8,513 nt of DNA from Candidatus Parcubacteria bacterium (GTDB lineage: Bacteria > Patescibacteriota > Patescibacteriia > UBA1558 > GWA2-36-10): NCBI GenBank assembly GCA_023246135.1, contig JAHFJB010000012.1, positions 1-8,513 on the forward strand, read 5' to 3'. Positions 5,101 to 8,513 of the stretch are shown here, one piece after another. The position numbers and the translations under genes were made by a program. Position 1 is the stretch's first letter; the number at the start of each line of letters is the position of its first letter. A model generated the notes under the pieces. That model saw nothing but the letters and a program-made list of their open reading frames with translations. It was not told the DNA's origin and did not search any database.

Positions 5101-6210
5101 CTATAAGCTAATCTCCAAATCTTTGGACACGTTATTTCTCATGACTTTTATAATTACTTTATCCCCCACCCGATAATTTTGCAGTAAGGAAGTGACGGTA
5201 TGCTGGTCAGATACCAATTCATTGTTAATAGCCATAATCTGATCACCAGGCTTAAATCCAGCTTTATAAGCCACGGAATTATATTCTACTGCCAAACCTG
5301 TGGGGCTGTAGATAAGATTGCCTTTCTTATCTAAGCCAATATTATTTTCTAAATCAATATATTTGACGCCAAAGCTAACTCTGGTAGTATTGTTTAAAAG
5401 ATTCTTAACAGCTTCCTTGATGTACTCGGCTGGTAAAAGCAAGCCCGTCTGATCGCCAGCTTGGTAAGCCAAACCTACAAGATCCCCACCAAGATTAAAG
5501 TATGGCGCTGCCAATTTATTTAAGGATTGATTATCACTGGAATCTGAAATCTTAAAATAATAATCTACCTTATCAGAAGACAAATATCGGCTGACAATAT
5601 AATGATCATTGGCTAAGAAAGTAGTATGAAAACTATGGCCAAGACTACTAGGCAAATCAACATTAGCAAATAGACGCTCCCCTATATTCACCTCATCGGT
5701 CAATTGAAAATTAACTGGCTGAAGCAGATTGCCATCTATTTTAATAAAAACCAAACCTGTAAAACTATCCACTTTAAGGTCACTAACATCATATATTTTA
5801 TCGCCTAGAACTACTTTGACTTGTTTGTTCTTTATAACCTGATCCGTGGACATCAACCAGCCATCAGAGGTTACCACCACTGCCGAACCTAAGAAATCTT
5901 CTGAACCAAACAGGGGTTGATCAATGACTGACAAATTTTGCACGGGCCGATAAATACCCGCCACGCTCTTTTGATATTTTACAGCTACATTGACCAAGGG
6001 TTGCTCAAAATTTATCTTGACGCTGTTAGGAACAGCACTATTGGTCAACTTAAAATAATTACTGGCCTGTGAACCAAAAAGCCACTGATATAACCAAGCA
6101 CCGCCCAAACCAGCTAGTGCTCCGGCTAAGGCAATTATCAAAACCCAATTGAGTAGCGCTGAGGGACGGCTGCTAGTGGGTCTTTCAAAATGAGACTTTC
6201 TTTCTTCCAT
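5101..6210 (-). CDS. Membrane-anchored HtrA/DegP-like protein with PDZ domain, probably catalytically dead
   Basis: The 369-residue protein has a short basic cytoplasmic N-terminus, one membrane helix (about 20-43), a trypsin-like domain (about 70-275) and a C-terminal PDZ domain (about 280-369, with GLAVEYNSVAYKAGFKPGDQIMAINN at 305-330). The overall layout is that of DegP/DegS-type envelope proteases. The three active-site positions look replaced. The His motif (TNxHVI in the family) is here STDQVI (121-126) with Gln124. The Asp motif (TDLAVIKI) is TGLVFIKI (151-158) with Gly152. The Ser motif (GNSGGPLV) is FNLGGDLV (238-245) with Leu240. The fold seems kept while catalysis is lost, so the protein more likely binds peptides or acts as scaffold or sensor. 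It is the last gene of the operon, 17 nt after the membrane-protein gene, followed by the terminator. Alignment was by eye, but all three motifs align in order. Confidence 0.85.
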   Translation of the reverse strand: MEERKSHFERPTSSRPSALLNWVLIIALAGALAGLGGAWLYQWLFGSQASNYFKLTNSAVPNSVKINFEQPLVNVAVKYQKSVAGIYRPVQNLSVIDQPLFGSEDFLGSAVVVTSDGWLMSTDQVIKNKQVKVVLGDKIYDVSDLKVDSFTGLVFIKIDGNLLQPVNFQLTDEVNIGERLFANVDLPSSLGHSFHTTFLANDHYIVSRYLSSDKVDYYFKISDSSDNQSLNKLAAPYFNLGGDLVGLAYQAGDQTGLLLPAEYIKEAVKNLLNNTTRVSFGVKYIDLENNIGLDKKGNLIYSPTGLAVEYNSVAYKAGFKPGDQIMAINNELVSDQHTVTSLLQNYRVGDKVIIKVMRNNVSKDLEISL

Positions 6211-6227
6211 ATATGTTATTGAAATAA

Positions 6228-6950
6228 TTAATAAATGAAGGTACTGATTAACAAAAACAGGGAGACAAGGTAAAACAAGCCTAAATATAGCTTAAAATGC
6301 TTTAATCCCCCAATTGAGTTATCTACTAAAAAATAAAACCACAGCGTCAAAATCGTGCCGGCTACATAAAAACTGACTGGTAATAAATATAAAATGGCAG
6401 CAACTTGAAAGATTAGAAATACCACTAGCCAGACATAATATTTGTGACCAGCTGACGTCTTGATAATTTCCTTGGCCCAAAAGAAGCTCGGTATGAGCAA
6501 GGCAACAGCTGCCCAGAGGAGCGGCAAATTAATAAAAATAAGCAAAGAATACAGACTACTGGCCAAAAACCAAAAACCTAAATAATAAAAAAACTTTAGG
6601 GATGCCAGATATTCTTTGTTGCCCCAATCAATCTGATTGCCAAAATATCTCTTGAGTATTAGCCAAATAAGAGCCCACAAAACTACAATCAAAAAGGATA
6701 GGCCGTAGCGGGCAGTATTGGAACTAATAAGCAATAAAAATAATAACTGGGATAAATAAACTAGAATTAGGTTTAACCACAAGGTTTTGGCTTGTAAAAA
6801 ATAACGCCTAGACAGCAATCGACCGCTCATAAGTATCACCAGTATAGCTAGGCCCGCTAGCCAAGCCAAGCCTCGCTGCCAATAAAAAAATATCCAAAAA
6901 TCTGTCAGGAGTAATAGCGGGCTTATAATGGCTATAAAAAATTTAGGCAT
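6228..6950 (-). CDS. Polytopic membrane protein of unknown function
   Basis: The 240-residue protein is almost entirely hydrophobic, with about eight or nine membrane helices (near 4-22, 27-43, 57-75, 82-99, 117-137, 142-158, 170-190, 192-209, 220-238). Aromatic residues are abundant, and short basic loops (GRLLSRRY, LKRYFGN, KTSAGHK) suggest the cytoplasmic sides. I recognise no family motif, nucleotide-binding site or charged transmembrane residue that would point to a transporter. Its start overlaps the previous gene by 8 nt (ATGCCTAA), so translation is probably coupled to the 145-residue protein, and the pseudoprotease follows 17 nt later. A partnership of these three membrane proteins is plausible but inferred only from position. 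Confidence 0.8.
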   Translation of the reverse strand: MPKFFIAIISPLLLLTDFWIFFYWQRGLAWLAGLAILVILMSGRLLSRRYFLQAKTLWLNLILVYLSQLLFLLLISSNTARYGLSFLIVVLWALIWLILKRYFGNQIDWGNKEYLASLKFFYYLGFWFLASSLYSLLIFINLPLLWAAVALLIPSFFWAKEIIKTSAGHKYYVWLVVFLIFQVAAILYLLPVSFYVAGTILTLWFYFLVDNSIGGLKHFKLYLGLFYLVSLFLLISTFIY

Positions 6951-7380
6951 TTTGCAAAATAGCTTGTATTTTTTCTATCTGGACGGACAAATCTGGCCAA
7001 AATTTGGCGGCAGCGGAAAAATTGTCCAAAGCTTGTTGTCTAAAACCCTCGTCGCTGTTGGCCAAAAATCTTTGCCAAGAATCAAACCCTAAAAAAAGAC
7101 GAAGATGGGCTTCACCGATGGATTGATCAGCGCTGTGCAAATTAAGTAATTTTTCCCTAATACTACTAATATTAATAGCCGAGTTGTCAGTGGCGACTGA
7201 TTCTAGCCAGGGACTGACTATCTTAGCATAATCATTGGCGCTGACTACAAATTTGTCAGAAGAAACTCTGCGGCTAGAGCTAAATGGCCTATGGCTATCT
7301 GTAAAAAAAATAGCGGCTGCGCCTAAGATTACAAAAACAGCTATTAAAATTAGTACTTTTCTGGTTCTAGAAATGATCAT
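6943..7380 (-). CDS. Single-pass membrane protein of unknown function (145 residues)
   Basis: A short basic start (MIISRTRK) is followed by one membrane helix (about 8-27) and a C-terminal domain of about 115 residues that would lie outside the membrane. The tail is mostly predicted helix, with IREKLLNLHSADQSIGEAHLRLFLGFDSWQRFL and FRQQALDNFSAAAKFWPDL resembling two or three helical hairpins of TPR-like character. No conserved catalytic motif is visible. It has no lipobox. The gene overlaps the next one by 8 nt and lies 25 nt after the preceding one. Its start has no Shine-Dalgarno sequence; a TATAAT lies about 12 nt upstream, so a very short-leader transcript is conceivable but unsupported by a -35. 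Confidence 0.78.
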   Translation of the reverse strand: MIISRTRKVLILIAVFVILGAAAIFFTDSHRPFSSSRRVSSDKFVVSANDYAKIVSPWLESVATDNSAINISSIREKLLNLHSADQSIGEAHLRLFLGFDSWQRFLANSDEGFRQQALDNFSAAAKFWPDLSVQIEKIQAILQNA

Positions 7381-7405
7381 AGTTTCTATATTATACCTAT
7401 TATAT

Positions 7406-7723
7406 TTAAAATAAAGATGGGGTTTCTATCTTTTGCCAATCATCTCTATCATCTGACCAGACAAAAGCTTCTAAATAACACGATGACTCTTCTTGAGAAT
7501 AAATATAGTCAACTTTGACGCCTGAACCAGCCCGATTGGAATAAGACGTCTTCTTGTCCAGCACCTTGGGTCGAGTAACAAATCTAATCTTAGTACGGCC
7601 ACTGGGCCCGATGAATTCTAAGACTTGAGCTGTGCCCGGATCTAAATCCTCATCATACTCATCAGTCAGATCAAAACTCTCCTTGACTTTAGCTTTTATT
7701 TCTCGCCAACGGTCTTGATTCAT
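7406..7723 (-). CDS. Small cytoplasmic protein of unknown function (105 residues)
   Basis: The protein is acidic, lacks a signal peptide or membrane helix, and should be cytoplasmic. The first 30 residues are helical and charged (DRWREIKAKVKESFDLTDEYDEDLDPG). Residues 32-90 look like a small beta-sheet domain with alternating hydrophobics: AQVLEFIGPSGRTKIRFVTRP, then a basic loop with KVLDKKTSYSNRAGSG, VKVDYIYSQEE and SCYLEAFVWSDD. There is a single Cys (82). I cannot name a family or function. The start codon overlaps the DUF192 stop by 4 nt (ATGA), showing translational coupling, which also fixes the start. Confidence 0.78.
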   Translation of the reverse strand: MNQDRWREIKAKVKESFDLTDEYDEDLDPGTAQVLEFIGPSGRTKIRFVTRPKVLDKKTSYSNRAGSGVKVDYIYSQEESSCYLEAFVWSDDRDDWQKIETPSLF

Positions 7724-8181
7724 AAAGAAATTTTTATAATATCCCCTAATTTTATATTAGCGGCCTCAATACTGCCGGCTGGCACTTCTAAAACTTTGCT
7801 AACTGTCTGCGGTGAATTATATCTTTTTAAGCTACCATCAACTACTCCCGGTTCAGGCAACATGTTTTTTTCTAGGCCAACTATCTTGTCACCATCAATC
7901 CACAATAGATCAATAGGGAAATTCATACCCTTCATCCAAAACGTCAAATAATTTTTGTCAGGATAAATAAAAAGTAAACCATGATTTTTGGCTAGACTAG
8001 CCCGACCCGACAAGCCCCGCATCATTTCTCTAGGCTTATCAACTATCTCTACGCTAAAAGTCTGCTGGTTAATCAAGACTTTTGCTTGAGGTAAAGCGGC
8101 TGATTTAGTTTGCCATAGCCACCAAATAAGCAAGGCTAGTATAACTATTAATAAAAAACGATAAATAGGCCTTTTAAGCAT
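7720..8181 (-). CDS. DUF192 family protein, membrane-anchored
   Basis: Of 153 residues, 7-24 form a membrane anchor or uncleaved signal sequence and about 33-150 match the DUF192 domain. The diagnostic blocks are in order: FSVEIVDKPREMMRGLSGR (42-60), GLLFIYPD (68-75), LTFWMKGMNFPIDLLWID (79-96), a Gly-rich turn with PEPGVVDG, and VLEVPAGSIEAANIKLGD (130-147). The domain is usually secreted or membrane-attached and small; its biochemical role is not established. The length is typical. The start overlaps the preceding polyprenyl-phosphate transferase gene by 8 nt (ATGCTTAA), so the two are co-translated. It would face outward, next to a glycan-precursor enzyme. The domain assignment is firm; function is open. 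Confidence 0.92.
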   Translation of the reverse strand: MLKRPIYRFLLIVILALLIWWLWQTKSAALPQAKVLINQQTFSVEIVDKPREMMRGLSGRASLAKNHGLLFIYPDKNYLTFWMKGMNFPIDLLWIDGDKIVGLEKNMLPEPGVVDGSLKRYNSPQTVSKVLEVPAGSIEAANIKLGDIIKISL

Positions 8182-8513
8182 TGTTTTGTTTTAGACGATA
8201 ATTAAGCCAAGTGCTGACGCTAAACATCAAAATAACCACAATAATGAGAGCACCAATCTTAGCCTTAGTAGTAAATATAATAGATAATAGGCCAAATAGC
8301 AAGCTAACAATACTAAAGAAAAATACTACTTGGCGCTGTGACAAACCAGCATCCAATAACCTAAAATGCAGATGATTTTTGTCGCCCTGCCAAATAGGTT
8401 GTTTGGCTTTGAGGCGCCGCGCTATTACCCAAATAATATCCAAAAGCGGTAACCCCATCACCAAAATAGCTGTCGCTATTTTACTGCCAGAAATAATAGA
8501 CAATACTCCCAGA
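8174..8513 (-). CDS. WecA/TagO-family polyprenyl-phosphate glycosylphosphotransferase, C-terminal part (5' end beyond window)
   Basis: The frame is open to the right edge, so only about the last 112 residues are visible. The possible TTG start at 8503 is an internal Leu: LGVLSIISGSKIATAILVMGLPLLDIIWVIARRL matches the interior of this family, with membrane helix and conserved PLLD. The following cytoplasmic loop has GDKNHLHFRLLDAGLSQRQV, the His-rich motif of WecA/TagO enzymes (usually HLHHRLL; here the second position of the pair is Phe). Two more membrane helices close the protein. Such enzymes move a sugar-1-phosphate from a UDP-sugar to undecaprenyl phosphate and start surface glycan or wall polymer synthesis. 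Which sugar is used cannot be told. It heads the visible part of the operon. Confidence 0.9.
   Translation of the reverse strand, partial: LGVLSIISGSKIATAILVMGLPLLDIIWVIARRLKAKQPIWQGDKNHLHFRLLDAGLSQRQVVFFFSIVSLLFGLLSIIFTTKAKIGALIIVVILMFSVSTWLNYRLKQNNA

Noticed and set aside
8501..8503. TTG as the start of the WecA/TagO-like gene
   Set aside because: The frame is open to the window edge and the protein is clearly internal to the family here, so this is a Leu codon in a truncated gene.

Overview
The window looks like chromosomal DNA of a candidate-phyla-radiation (Patescibacteria) bacterium, probably from the Parcubacteria side. This is an inference. It rests on the AT-rich sequence, tightly packed genes with 4-8 nt overlaps, no recognisable Shine-Dalgarno sequence before any start, a surface protein with repeated N-terminal modules of a type familiar from this group, an ECF sigma factor paired with a DUF5667-type membrane anti-sigma factor, and several short conserved-looking proteins of unknown function. 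No tRNA, rRNA, CRISPR array, insertion sequence or phage gene was seen.

Layout. Positions 1-1805 (minus) hold the N-terminal 601 residues of a secreted, repeat-rich surface (S-layer-like) protein that runs off the left edge. Positions 1806-2215 carry no convincing protein gene. They are packed with nested inverted repeats whose G-U pairs favour a minus-strand RNA, so I call a candidate large structured leader for the surface gene. Positions 2216-4189 (minus) are an ECF sigma factor followed by its likely membrane-anchored anti-sigma factor. Positions 4190-4667 are an AT-rich divergent regulatory region with one good minus promoter, a weaker second one, a perfect 20-bp palindrome, and a plus promoter containing an inverted repeat. 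A small helix-turn-helix (excisionase/MerR-like fold) gene follows on the plus strand (4668-4949). It ends inside a 14-bp inverted repeat and is followed by a bidirectional terminator (5059-5086).

Positions 5101-8513 (minus) are one compact operon, read right to left: the C-terminal end of a WecA/TagO-family polyprenyl-phosphate glycosylphosphotransferase, a DUF192 protein, a 105-residue protein of unknown function, a 145-residue membrane-anchored protein, a polytopic membrane protein, and an HtrA-like protease homologue with a PDZ domain that appears to have lost all three catalytic residues.

How it may work together: sigma factor, anti-sigma factor, structured leader and surface protein lie in the same orientation with no terminator seen between them. 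A cell-envelope signal could therefore control the surface layer both by sigma release and through the leader RNA. The right-hand operon is also envelope-centred (glycan lipid carrier, membrane proteins, pseudoprotease). The small HTH protein may repress its own promoter. These regulatory links are inferences from layout and sequence motifs.
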